From the NCBI RefSeq assembly GCF_015690355.1, contig NZ_JADPRT010000006.1:242003-306002 (forward strand): a stretch of 64,000 nucleotides of DNA, read 5' to 3'. Origin of the DNA: Streptacidiphilus fuscans (GTDB lineage: Bacteria > Actinomycetota > Actinomycetes > Streptomycetales > Streptomycetaceae). Below the pieces are notes generated by a model. It was not told the DNA's origin and did no database searches. It saw only the letters and a program-made list of their open reading frames with translations. The translations under genes were made by a program, and so were the position numbers. Position 1 is the stretch's first letter; the number at the start of each line of letters is the position of its first letter. Shown piece by piece: positions 45,400 through 53,332 of this stretch.

Positions 45400-46929
45400 T
45401 CAATCACGGGGGTAGCGGGTGTTGGGTGGGGGTGGGGTGCCCGGTGGTGGGACGGCGTGGGGTCGGCCGTTCCGCATCTCCAGTTCCCAGCCGGTCTGGT
45501 GGAGATCGGTGTGGTGCTCGTTGCAGAGCAGAGCGAGGTTGCCCAGGCTGGTTTCGCCACCGTCGGCCCAGTGGGTCACGTGGTGGGCTTCGCACCAGGT
45601 CGGTGGTCGGTCGCAGCCGGGCCACACGCAGTGCCGGTCGCGGGCGATGACCGCGTCCCGCAGATGGGCGGGGACGGTGCGGGTCGCACGGCCGATGGAG
45701 ACCGGCTTGTCCTGCCCGCGCGTCAGGATGACGCGGAGCTGGCAGTCGCACGCTTCCTTGCGGGCCTGCCACCCGGGAAGCTGGTAACCGCGCGTCGTGG
45801 TCGCCGCAGCCTTCGGCCGGAGCAGCCCCGAAAGCTCGTCGCCCTCCTCGGTCAGTGCGGGGTGGGTGGGGCAGGACTGCCGGAGGGCGTCGAGGTCGGC
45901 GATCAGGGTCAGGTGCGGACGCTGCCCACCCGTCGTCGGGAGCTTGTCCGAGCCCAGCGCGAGGTCGGTGACGGCTTCGAGGGCGTCGCCCATGCGCTCA
46001 CTGTGGGTGCGGGTCTCGCCCTCGACCGGGGTACCCATCGCAGCCTCCAGGGCCACGCGGAGCTTCTCCCCCGCGACCGGGGACAGTTCACCGGACAGGA
46101 CCCAGAACGGCCGGTCACTGGTCCCGGTCGCCGAGAGCTTGACCCAGGACTGGAACACCGCCGGAACCACCGTCGCGTCCGCGTCCTGCTCGGGGACGAG
46201 GTGGGCGTGGATCTGCTTCGCCGCCTGACGCACATGCGCCAGATGCAGCTTCGGGGTCTGCTCGACCATCAACACCTCCGCCTGACGACGCGCGGCGGTG
46301 TCCTCGATCGGGGCGAGCTCCTTCGCCAGGATCTCCACCTGGTCCGTCGACAGCGAGCCCTCGGCTTGGGCCTGACGGATCGTCGGAAGCTTGTCCAGAT
46401 CCCGCGCCAGGTTCACCATCCGGTTCGCGTGCCCCTGGCCCATCTGCGCATGCGTCCGCAGGAACCCCTTGGTCGAACGACACCGCACCGCCGTAGCACC
46501 GCCGACGCGATCGAACACCGCCAGACGACGCAACTTCTGCGCATCCAACATCTCCGACAACCGCTCAAGAGCCAGGAACTGCTCCGCGAGGAAACCCACA
46601 CCCGCGTCCAACAACGCCTCATCACCCTCGTCCGCGAGCGCCGTCAACAGGCCACGCGCGCACCCAGGAAGAGTCCGCAAAGGATCCACGAACCGCGCCT
46701 GACGCGAAGACAACGGCGTCCCCGCGACGAACCGGGAACCGGCGGCATCCTGCGGCAAACCCAGCCAGTCATCACCAGCAGGAGACGGAGAAGGGACAAA
46801 CGGAGGGTTCTGGGGAGAAGAGGGGCGGTGATCCGAACCAGAAACGGAACCCTCGGACGGGGAATCACCCCACCCATGGACGCCATCTCCGTCGTCTTCA
46901 CAACCGCCCCCGAACATCGAGGCGTCCAT
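45400..46929 (-). CDS. DUF222 / 13E12-type HNH endonuclease protein
   Basis: 509 aa. An unstructured N-terminus of about 80 residues is followed by the DUF222 helical region (about 90-400) and a C-terminal HNH domain: RDRHCVWPGCDRPPTWCEAHHVTHWADGGETSLGNLALLCNEHH. Cys pairs plus HH/N/H form the zinc-supported HNH nuclease site. This is the actinobacterial REP13E12 family, scattered in genomes and of uncertain function; some copies sit at phage attachment sites, but no integrase or att site was seen here. It has its own leaderless promoter. Confidence 0.9.
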   Translation of the reverse strand: MDASMFGGGCEDDGDGVHGWGDSPSEGSVSGSDHRPSSPQNPPFVPSPSPAGDDWLGLPQDAAGSRFVAGTPLSSRQARFVDPLRTLPGCARGLLTALADEGDEALLDAGVGFLAEQFLALERLSEMLDAQKLRRLAVFDRVGGATAVRCRSTKGFLRTHAQMGQGHANRMVNLARDLDKLPTIRQAQAEGSLSTDQVEILAKELAPIEDTAARRQAEVLMVEQTPKLHLAHVRQAAKQIHAHLVPEQDADATVVPAVFQSWVKLSATGTSDRPFWVLSGELSPVAGEKLRVALEAAMGTPVEGETRTHSERMGDALEAVTDLALGSDKLPTTGGQRPHLTLIADLDALRQSCPTHPALTEEGDELSGLLRPKAAATTTRGYQLPGWQARKEACDCQLRVILTRGQDKPVSIGRATRTVPAHLRDAVIARDRHCVWPGCDRPPTWCEAHHVTHWADGGETSLGNLALLCNEHHTDLHQTGWELEMRNGRPHAVPPPGTPPPPNTRYPRD

Positions 46930-46935
46930 AGAACA

Positions 46936-46964
46936 ATTATGACACCCCGACCACCCCGAACCAA
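46936..46964 (-). promoter_or_regulatory. leaderless promoter of the DUF222-HNH gene
   Basis: Minus strand: -35 TTGGTT (46964-46959), 17-bp spacer, -10 CATAAT (46941-46936), then 6 nt to ATG 46929. No Shine-Dalgarno is present, so translation should begin at the transcript's first codon. Confidence 0.8.
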
Positions 46965-47062
46965 GCCTCGGTCGTCACTCACACGAGTGAAAAACCCCAG
47001 CTCAAAGCACGTTTGACGCCCAATCAAGCGCCTCGCCCGCCCCTCCCCCACCCTTCGAACAC

Positions 47063-47080
47063 CCGGCTCCGAACAGCCGG
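47063..47080. terminator. small hairpin downstream of the GT2 operon
   Basis: CCGGCT-CCGAAC-AGCCGG (6-bp stem) lies directly after the GT2 stop on the minus strand. Short, so only a weak terminator candidate. Confidence 0.45.
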
Positions 47081-47081
47081 A

Positions 47082-48008
47082 TCAGACGATCGGCGGGCGG
47101 CCCAGCCGCGTCATCCGCCACACCGTCGACCAGCGCATCGGGCGGCGCGGGCCGGCGGGTTCGCGCCAGCCGGCGGCGAAGCCGCGGAGCCAGGCGCGGA
47201 GGGCGTCGCCGGAGGGGCGACGCGCGAGGGTGAGCAGGAACCAGACCCCGAGGTAGACCGGGACCAGCGGCGCGGGCAGGTTGCGGCGGGCGAGCCAGAC
47301 GCGGTTGCGGGCGACGTTGTGGTTGTAGGTCGCGTGCCGCGAGGGCAGCGTGCGCGGGTGGCGCAGCACGACGTCGGGGCGGTAGTCGATCTCCCAGCCC
47401 GCGTCGAGGGCGCGCCAGGCGAGGTCGGTCTCCTCGTGGCCGTAGAAGAACTCGCCCGGGAGCTGACCCGCCGTCGCGAAGACGGCGGACCGGACCGCGC
47501 TCGCGCCGCCGAGGAAGGTGGTGACCCGCGAGGCGCGCATCGGGTCGGAGGCGCGCAGGCGCGGCACGTGGCGGCGCTGGGTCAGGCCCTCCTCGTCGGC
47601 GATGCGGAAGGAGACGATGCCGAGCTTCGGGTCGGCCGCGAAGGCCTCGCGCAGCTTCTCGGCGGAGTCGTCCAGCGTCAGCAGGCCGTCGTCGTCGAGG
47701 AAGAGGACGACGTCGACGTCGCGTCCGTCCGGGCCGAAGGCCTCGATGCCGACGTTGCGTCCGCCCGGGATACCGAGGTTCTCGGGGACCTCCACGCCGC
47801 GTACGCCCTCGGGGAGTTCGGGCAACGGTGCGCCGTTGGCCACGACCACGACCTCGACGGCCGGGCCGCGCTGGGCGGCCACCGAGTCGAGGAGGGCGCG
47901 CAGTTCGACCGGACGGTTGCCCATGGTGATGACGACCGCGCCGAGCTTGAGCTCGTCGGCCTTCACGCGGTGTGCCTTCACGTGTCCAGTCTCCGTCACG
48001 GCGCTCAC
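47082..48008 (-). CDS. family 2 glycosyltransferase
   Basis: 308 aa. GT-A nucleotide-sugar site: LGAVVITMGNRPVELRALLDSV, then VVVVANGA and the DxD-type LFLDDDGLLT (about 95), and the acceptor-side FFYGHEETDLAWRALDAGWEI. A C-terminal hydrophobic stretch (APLVPVYLGVWFLLTLAR) suggests membrane association. Its GTG start overlaps the TGA of the CDP-alcohol phosphotransferase gene (GTGA), so it is translationally coupled to it. It likely glycosylates the operon's product or a membrane lipid precursor. Confidence 0.88.
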   Translation of the reverse strand: MSAVTETGHVKAHRVKADELKLGAVVITMGNRPVELRALLDSVAAQRGPAVEVVVVANGAPLPELPEGVRGVEVPENLGIPGGRNVGIEAFGPDGRDVDVVLFLDDDGLLTLDDSAEKLREAFAADPKLGIVSFRIADEEGLTQRRHVPRLRASDPMRASRVTTFLGGASAVRSAVFATAGQLPGEFFYGHEETDLAWRALDAGWEIDYRPDVVLRHPRTLPSRHATYNHNVARNRVWLARRNLPAPLVPVYLGVWFLLTLARRPSGDALRAWLRGFAAGWREPAGPRRPMRWSTVWRMTRLGRPPIV

Positions 48009-48871
48009 CGGAGCCGGCTCGACAGGACGATGCTGAGCAGGTGCAGCAGGGTCTGCAGCAGCGCGATGCCCGCCAGGATCGCGACCGCGAGGCGGCTGAA
48101 GAAGAGCCCGCCGTGGACCGCGTCCGCGATGCCCGCGGCCAGGATGAAGAGCGACGCCTCGACGCCGCCGATCAGGCGGTGGAACTTGAGCGCGGAGGCC
48201 AGCTTGCGCGCCCTGGCCACGCCGGCGGCGCGCGGAACGGAGGCGGAGTCCTCGACCGCCGTCAGGCCGCGACGGATCCGGGCGACGTCGACGAGGTCGG
48301 TCTCCGCCTTGATCAGGATCGCGCCCAGCGCGGACAGCGTGCCGAGGAAGGCCCAGAGCCAGGCCCGCGAGCCGTCCTGCTGGAACAGGTCGGCGGCGCG
48401 CAGGCCGAAGCCGGTGAGCAGCGCGGCCTCGGAGAGGTAGTGGCCGATCCGGTCCAGGTAGACGCCGGTCGTCGAGGTCTGCTTGCGCCAGCGGGCGAGC
48501 TCGCCGTCGACGCAGTCGAGGCCGAGGTAGACCTGGATCAGCAGTGCGCCCAGCACCGCACCCCAGATGCCGGGGAGCAGCAGCACCGCGCCGCCGAGCA
48601 CGCCCGCGACCATCATCAGCCAGGTCAGCTGGTTCGGCGTGACGGGGGCGTAGACCAGGTGGCGGGTGATCCGCGAGGAGATCCGGCGCATGTAGATACG
48701 GCCGGCCCAGTGCTCGCCGGAGCGGCGGTCGAGCAGGCCCTCGGGGTGCGCGACGGCGCGGAACTCGGCGAGCGAGGGCAGCGGGGGCTTGGAACCCTTC
48801 GGGGACTTCACAGCGGCTTCCGGAGAGGTGGCTTCAGGAGCGGCGGAGTCAGGAGCAGACGTCTTTGACAT
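48005..48871 (-). CDS. CDP-alcohol phosphotransferase family protein
   Basis: 288 aa from ATG 48871, starting 22 bp inside the preceding gene. After an Ala/Pro/Ser-rich N-terminus come about six TM helices and the CDP-alcohol phosphotransferase signature LDCVDGELARWRKQTSTTGVYLDRIGHYLSE, matching DxxDGxxARx8GxxxDxxxD except that the last Asp, the usual catalytic base, is His. It should transfer a phosphoalcohol from a CDP-alcohol to an acceptor alcohol in the membrane. The partner genes suggest the CDP-alcohol is made by the upstream nucleotidyltransferase. Substrates are unknown. Confidence 0.88.
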   Translation of the reverse strand: MSKTSAPDSAAPEATSPEAAVKSPKGSKPPLPSLAEFRAVAHPEGLLDRRSGEHWAGRIYMRRISSRITRHLVYAPVTPNQLTWLMMVAGVLGGAVLLLPGIWGAVLGALLIQVYLGLDCVDGELARWRKQTSTTGVYLDRIGHYLSEAALLTGFGLRAADLFQQDGSRAWLWAFLGTLSALGAILIKAETDLVDVARIRRGLTAVEDSASVPRAAGVARARKLASALKFHRLIGGVEASLFILAAGIADAVHGGLFFSRLAVAILAGIALLQTLLHLLSIVLSSRLR

Positions 48872-49910
48872 AAGAGGTGTACGCGTCCCGGATGGCGGAG
48901 GGGGAGAGATCGAGGTGTTCCAGGATGGTGTAGCGGCCTGGACGGGTTTCCGGAGCATAGTGCACGGCTGCCACGAACTCCTGGTCGGTGAAGCCGATCT
49001 GGTCGGCCGTCACCGGGAGTCCGTGACGGCGCAGCGACTGCACCATCTGGCCGGCCACCGGCAGGTCTCCCCGCAGGTAGGTGGCGAAGGCGGCGCCGAG
49101 GCCGCACTGCTCGCCGTGCTGGGCCTTGCGGTCCGGGTAGAGGATGTCGAGCGCGTGGTTGATCTCGTGGCAGGCGCCGCTGGCGGGTCGGCTGCTGCCG
49201 GCGACGTTCATCGAGATGCCGGTGAGCACCAGCGCCTCCGCCAGCGCGACCAGGAAGTCGTTGTCGGCGATGGTGCCGGGGTGGCGCAGGATGGTCTCGC
49301 CCGCGGTGCGGGCCATGGCCGCGGCCAGGCCGTCGACCGACTCCCCGGTCTCGCGCTGGGAGAGCTCCCAGTCGGCGATGCAGGAGACGTTGGAGATCGC
49401 GTCGCCGACGCCCGCCGCGACGAACCGCGCGGGGGCGCGGCGGATCACGTCGAGGTCGACGATCATCCCGATCGGGCTGGGCACGCCGTAGGAGCCGCGT
49501 CCGGCGTCGTTGTCCAGCGTCGAGACCGGGGAGCAGAGGCCGTCGTGGGCGAGGTTAGTGGCGACCGCGACGATCGGCAGGCCTACGCGGGCCGCCGCGT
49601 ACTTGGCCACGTCGATGATCTTGCCGCCGCCGAGTCCGACCAGCGCGTCGTAGTGGCCGCCCTTGACCTGGTCGGCCAGCTTCACCGCCGCGTCGAGCGT
49701 GCCGTCGGCGACCGTGAACCAGGCCGCGCCCGGGAGCTGCGGCGCCAGCCGTTCCCGCATCGCCGCGCCGGAACCGGCGCTGACCGCGACCGCGATCCGG
49801 CCGGACGCGGCGATGCGCTGGTCGGCCAGGACCGCGCCGAGGTCGTCGAGCGCTCCGGCGCGGATGTCGACGACCAGCGGCGAGGGAACCAGGCGGGTCA
49901 GTACCGGCAC
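48849..49910 (-). CDS. iron/zinc-dependent polyol dehydrogenase, sn-glycerol-1-phosphate-dehydrogenase-like
   Basis: 353 aa from GTG 49910, which overlaps the end of the nucleotidyltransferase gene by 13 bp. The dehydroquinate-synthase-like fold shows NAD-binding GLGGGKIIDVAKYAA and metal ligands in NLAHDGLCSPVS (Asp), SGACHEINHALDIL (His) and QHGEQCGLG (His). This arrangement is that of G1P dehydrogenase / AraM and related group III dehydrogenases. It should reduce dihydroxyacetone phosphate or a similar ketose phosphate. Position in the operon suggests it makes the polyol phosphate to be CDP-activated. Confidence 0.85.
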   Translation of the reverse strand: MPVLTRLVPSPLVVDIRAGALDDLGAVLADQRIAASGRIAVAVSAGSGAAMRERLAPQLPGAAWFTVADGTLDAAVKLADQVKGGHYDALVGLGGGKIIDVAKYAAARVGLPIVAVATNLAHDGLCSPVSTLDNDAGRGSYGVPSPIGMIVDLDVIRRAPARFVAAGVGDAISNVSCIADWELSQRETGESVDGLAAAMARTAGETILRHPGTIADNDFLVALAEALVLTGISMNVAGSSRPASGACHEINHALDILYPDRKAQHGEQCGLGAAFATYLRGDLPVAGQMVQSLRRHGLPVTADQIGFTDQEFVAAVHYAPETRPGRYTILEHLDLSPSAIRDAYTSYVKDVCS

Positions 49911-50653
49911 GCGATCTCCCGGCCCTTGGCGAGGTCCTCGTGGTTGTCGACCTCGACCCAGGAGACCTCGCCGATCGGCTGGGTGTCGATCCGCAGGCCG
50001 CGGTCGATCATCTCCTGGTAGCCGTCCTCGTAGTACAGCTGGGGGTCGCGCTCCCACGTGGCCTGCAGGGCCGAGGCCAGGTCGTCGGCGGCGGAGGGGT
50101 TGATCAGCGTGACGCCGATGTACTCGCCGGTCGCGTCGGCCGGGTCCATCAGCTTGGTGATCCGGCGGGCGCCCTTCTCGGGGTCGACCGTGACCTTCAT
50201 CTCCTCGTCGGCCAGCTTCTTGACCGTGTCGAGGGCGAGCAGCACGCCGGGGGCGTGGCCCTCGGCCTTCATCCGGGCGTTGGCCTCCAGCAGGGTTTGC
50301 TCGACCGAGTGGGGGTGGATGGTGTCGCTGTTGGCGAGGATGACGCCCTCACGGAACAGCTCGCGGGCGCACCAGACGGTGTACGCGTTGTTCCAGGCCT
50401 CCGCCTTGGGGTTCTCCACCAGGTGGAGGCGGACGCCGTGGCGCTGCTCCAGGGCGGTCTTGCGCTCGCGGATCGCGTCGGCGCAGTAGCCCACGACGAT
50501 CGCCACGTCGCGCATGTCGACCTCGGCGAAGTTGCGCAGGGTGATGTCGAGGATGGTCCGCTCTCCGTCGACCGGCACGAGCGCCTTGGGGAGCGTGTCG
50601 GTGTACGGACGGAGGCGGCTGCCTGCGCCCGCGGCCGGAACAAGGCCGATCAT
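49898..50653 (-). CDS. NTP-transferase family nucleotidyltransferase (polyol/sugar phosphate)
   Basis: 251 aa from ATG 50653 (GGAG 7 nt upstream). N-terminal nucleotide-binding signature MIGLVPAAGAGSRLRPYTDTLPKALVPVDG, then ILANSDTIHPHS (metal-binding Asp region), KVTVDPEKG and VEVDNHEDL. It is close in layout to inositol-1-phosphate or choline-phosphate cytidylyltransferases and glucose-1-phosphate thymidylyltransferases. As the first gene of an operon with a CDP-alcohol phosphotransferase, CTP is the most likely nucleotide. It is divergent from idi. Confidence 0.88.
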   Translation of the reverse strand: MIGLVPAAGAGSRLRPYTDTLPKALVPVDGERTILDITLRNFAEVDMRDVAIVVGYCADAIRERKTALEQRHGVRLHLVENPKAEAWNNAYTVWCARELFREGVILANSDTIHPHSVEQTLLEANARMKAEGHAPGVLLALDTVKKLADEEMKVTVDPEKGARRITKLMDPADATGEYIGVTLINPSAADDLASALQATWERDPQLYYEDGYQEMIDRGLRIDTQPIGEVSWVEVDNHEDLAKGREIACRY

Positions 50654-50772
50654 GTGGAGTCTCCAGTGCTTCGGTTTCGCTGCTCGCGGACGGTCGCCCC
50701 CCACCCCGCCGCGCAGATCATCATTGCGGACCGTAGCGCCGTGGGACAAGCCAAGGCCCGTCTGCCGGCCTT

Positions 50773-50801
50773 TTGCATGGTCTTTTGCGGCAGACTGTAC
50801 C
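50773..50801 (+). promoter_or_regulatory. candidate idi promoter
   Basis: -35 TTGCAT (50773-50778), 17-bp spacer, -10 TGTACC (50796-50801), about 56 bp before the idi ATG. A purine-rich AAAGGTGAT follows as ribosome binding site. Read by eye; not tested. Confidence 0.5.
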
Positions 50802-50856
50802 TCTGCCGGGCAGTTACCGGGCCAGGCGTGGACGCGACCTCTGTGAAAGGTGATCC

Positions 50857-51423
50857 ATGACCGCCACCACCGTGACGACGACGGACGAGATCCTGCTCGA
50901 ACTGGTCGACGAGCAGGGCCGGACGATCGGCACGGCCGAGAAGCTCTCCGCACACCAGGCTCCGGGCCGGTTGCACCGGGCCTTCTCCGTGTTCCTCTTC
51001 GACGAGGAGGGCCGGATGCTGCTGCAGCAGCGTGCGCTGGGCAAGTACCACTCCCCCGGTGTGTGGTCGAACACGTGCTGCGGCCACCCGTACCCGGACG
51101 AGCCGCCGTTCGTGGCCGCCGCCCGTCGTACCGCCGAGGAGCTCGGCGCGGCGCCGGTGCGGATGCAGCAGGCCGGGACGGTGACCTACGACCTGCCGGA
51201 CGAGGCCTCCGGGCTGGTGGAGCGCGAGTACAACCACCTGTTCGTGGGTGTGGCGGACGACACCTTCACCCCCGACCCGGACGAGGTCGCCGCGACGTCC
51301 TTCGTCACGCCGGAGGAGCTGGCGGAGCTCCAGGAGCAGAAGGCGTTCTCGGTGTGGTTCACCACGGTCCTGGACGCGGCCCGGCCGACGATCCGCGCCG
51401 TCTTCCCGAACGCGGGCTGGTAG
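50857..51423 (+). CDS. idi: isopentenyl-diphosphate delta-isomerase, type I
   Basis: 188 aa from ATG 50857 with AAAGGTGAT upstream. Nudix-related IPP isomerase with the catalytic Cys in WSNTCCGHP, the metal-binding RRTAEELG and the catalytic Glu in EREYNHLF. It interconverts IPP and DMAPP for isoprenoid synthesis. It is divergent from a four-gene CDP-polyol operon; whether the two share a lipid product is an open question. A terminator hairpin follows. Confidence 0.95.
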   Translation: MTATTVTTTDEILLELVDEQGRTIGTAEKLSAHQAPGRLHRAFSVFLFDEEGRMLLQQRALGKYHSPGVWSNTCCGHPYPDEPPFVAAARRTAEELGAAPVRMQQAGTVTYDLPDEASGLVEREYNHLFVGVADDTFTPDPDEVAATSFVTPEELAELQEQKAFSVWFTTVLDAARPTIRAVFPNAGW

Positions 51424-51459
51424 TACCCCGCAACGCACGTCCCCCGAGCCCCGAGCCCC

Positions 51460-51489
51460 GAGCCCCGGTCGCCTGCGCGGCCGGGGCTC
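51460..51489. terminator. terminator between idi and the exchanger gene
   Basis: 9-bp stem GAGCCCCGG (51460-51468) with CCGGGGCTC (51481-51489), 12-nt loop, preceded by three GAGCCCC repeats of period 7, between two convergent genes. Confidence 0.7.
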
Positions 51490-51507
51490 CGGCGTGTCCG
51501 CCGCACC

Positions 51508-52614
51508 TCACGGGATGACGGCCAGCACCAGGTAGGCGCCCAGGATCGACAGGTGCACGCCGCCCTGGAGCGGCGTGGAGCGGCCGGGGACGACGGTGAG
51601 GGTGCCGACGACCATGGTCAGCGCCAGCAGCACCATGTCCGTCGGGTCCAGGCCGAGGACGAGCGGGCCGCTCAGCCAGATCGAGGCGATCGCGACGGCG
51701 GGCACGGTCAGGCCGATGCTGGCCATGGCCGAGCCGAGGGCCAGGTTGAGGCTGGTCTGCACCCGGTCCCTGCGTGCGGCGCGGACGGCGGCGATGGTCT
51801 CCGGCAGCAGCACCAGCAGCGCGATCACCACGCCCACCACGGAGGCCGGCAGTCCGGCCGCGGCGACGCCGTGCTCGATCGTCGGCGACTCGACCTTGGC
51901 CAGGCCCACCACCGAGACCAGGGCGACCCCGAGCAGCCCGAGGCTGGTCAGCGCCTCTCGCCGGGTCGGGACGTGGGCGTGCTCGTCGCCGTCGATGATC
52001 TCGCCGGCCCGGGTGAGCGGGAGGAAGTAGTCGCGGTGGCGGACGGTCTGGGTGAGCACGAAGACGCCGTAGAGCACGACGGAGGCCACGGCCGCGAAGG
52101 CCAGCTGTCCGGGCGCGAAACGCGGGCCGGGGGTGCTGGTGGTGAAGCGCGGCAGCACCAGGCTGAGCGTGGCCAGGGTGGCGACGGTGGCCAGCATGGC
52201 GCCGGTCCCCTCGCTGTTGTAGACGGCCACGCGGTGCCGCAGTGAGGCGGTGAGCAGGCAGACGCCCATGATCCCGTTGCAGGTGATCATGACGGCGGCG
52301 AAGACGGTGTCCCGGGCCAGCGTCGCGTTCTTCTCGCTGCCGTCGGCCATCAGCGTCACGATCAGCGCGACCTCGATGGCGGTGACGGCCACCGCGAGGA
52401 CGAGTGAGCCGAAGGGCTCGCCGACCTTGTGGGCGATCACCTCGGCGTGGTGGACGGCGGCGAGCACGCCGCCCGCGAGGAAGACGGCGACCAGCGCGAC
52501 CAGCACCCACGGCAGTGTGCGACCCCAGGTGGCCGCGAGGACGAGCAAGGCGAGCACCGGTACGTAGGCGGTCCATTGCCGGGCATATCGGAGCAAACGA
52601 TCACTCATGCCCAT
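51508..52614 (-). CDS. calcium/cation-proton exchanger (CaxA/ChaA type)
   Basis: 368 aa with about 11 TM helices. The two inverted-repeat ion-binding motifs are clear: GEPFGSLVLAVAVTAIEVALIVTLM near residue 65 and LLPETIAAVRAARRDRVQTSLNLALGSAMASIGL near 270, each with the conserved acid. This is the CaCA superfamily, exporting Ca2+ (or Na+/K+) against protons. Start at 52614 or the internal ATG 52608; neither has a strong Shine-Dalgarno. Confidence 0.88.
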   Translation of the reverse strand: MGMSDRLLRYARQWTAYVPVLALLVLAATWGRTLPWVLVALVAVFLAGGVLAAVHHAEVIAHKVGEPFGSLVLAVAVTAIEVALIVTLMADGSEKNATLARDTVFAAVMITCNGIMGVCLLTASLRHRVAVYNSEGTGAMLATVATLATLSLVLPRFTTSTPGPRFAPGQLAFAAVASVVLYGVFVLTQTVRHRDYFLPLTRAGEIIDGDEHAHVPTRREALTSLGLLGVALVSVVGLAKVESPTIEHGVAAAGLPASVVGVVIALLVLLPETIAAVRAARRDRVQTSLNLALGSAMASIGLTVPAVAIASIWLSGPLVLGLDPTDMVLLALTMVVGTLTVVPGRSTPLQGGVHLSILGAYLVLAVIP

Positions 52615-52753
52615 GAGACTGCCAGATCGTCACACTTCTTCCGGGTCGGCGCGACGACACGTCGGCGCACGGAAGGGCACGGGACGGCGCGGAGCGGCAG
52701 GAAGCGGCCGGAGCGGCACGCGACAACTGCACAGGGAAACTCAACAGGCAACC

Positions 52754-52783
52754 TTGCAAATTCACCTGCCGATCTCCTAGGGT
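52754..52783 (+). promoter_or_regulatory. leaderless promoter of the marR-MFS operon
   Basis: -35 TTGCAA (52754-52759), 18-bp spacer, -10 TAGGGT (52778-52783), 6 nt, ATG 52790. GCAA-CC-TTGC arms overlap the -35 and could be a MarR half-site pair. Confidence 0.75.
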
Positions 52784-52789
52784 GGCCGT

Positions 52790-53332
52790 ATGCCCACGAC
52801 CGATCCCGCCGGCCCCACCGACCCCTCCGTGCTCGCGACAGAGCTGCACAGTGTGCTCGGGCTGGTCGCGCGCCGGGCCCGGGCGGCGTCCGCCGAGAGC
52901 GAGCTCACCGCGTCACAGCGCTCCGCAGCGGCGCGGCTGCTGCGCGAAGGGTCGGCGACCACGGCCGACCTGGCGCGGGCCGAGTACGTGCGGCCCCAGT
53001 CGATGCGGATGACGCTCGGCGCGCTGGAGGAGCGCGGCATGGTCCGCCGCACTCCCCACCCGACCGACGGGCGTCAGGTACTGGTCGAGCTGACCGACTC
53101 CGGACGGGAGCAGATGCGCGCCGTGCTCCAGGCCAAGCAGGACTGGCTCAGCCACGCCCTGGCCACCGACCTGGACGAGGCGCAGCGCGCCACGATCGCC
53201 GCCGCGCTGCCGTTGCTGCGCACCCTCGCGGGCACGCCCGCCGAAGCTGCCCAGACTGCCCAGGCGGCACAGGCGGCACAGGCGGGAACCGCGGCCCAGG
53301 CGGCGCAGGCGGCGCAGGCGGCGCAGGCATGA
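52790..53332 (+). CDS. MarR-family regulator with Ala/Gln repeat tail
   Basis: 180 aa. Winged helix: ELTASQRSAAARLLREGSATTADLARAEYVRPQSMRMTLGALEERGMVRRTPHPTDGRQVLVELTDSGRE. The last 30 residues are an AQAAQA-type run encoded by a 9-bp repeat (53249-53328) that goes right up to the overlapping stop/start with the MFS gene (ATGA). It is predicted to repress the co-transcribed pump. The tail is unlike ordinary MarR proteins and is probably flexible. Confidence 0.9.
   Translation: MPTTDPAGPTDPSVLATELHSVLGLVARRARAASAESELTASQRSAAARLLREGSATTADLARAEYVRPQSMRMTLGALEERGMVRRTPHPTDGRQVLVELTDSGREQMRAVLQAKQDWLSHALATDLDEAQRATIAAALPLLRTLAGTPAEAAQTAQAAQAAQAGTAAQAAQAAQAAQA
53249..53328 (+). repeat. 9-bp tandem repeat ending at the marR/MFS junction
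   Basis: In-frame GCGCAGGCG-type units encode the AQAAQA tail of the MarR protein and stop directly at the ATGA overlap with the MFS gene. The copies nearest the stop are the most uniform. Confidence 0.8.

Noticed and set aside
45400..46929. HNH gene as a sign of a prophage or insertion element
   Set aside because: No integrase, capsid, terminase, att repeats or inverted terminal repeats were seen near it; the DUF222/13E12 family is often solitary.
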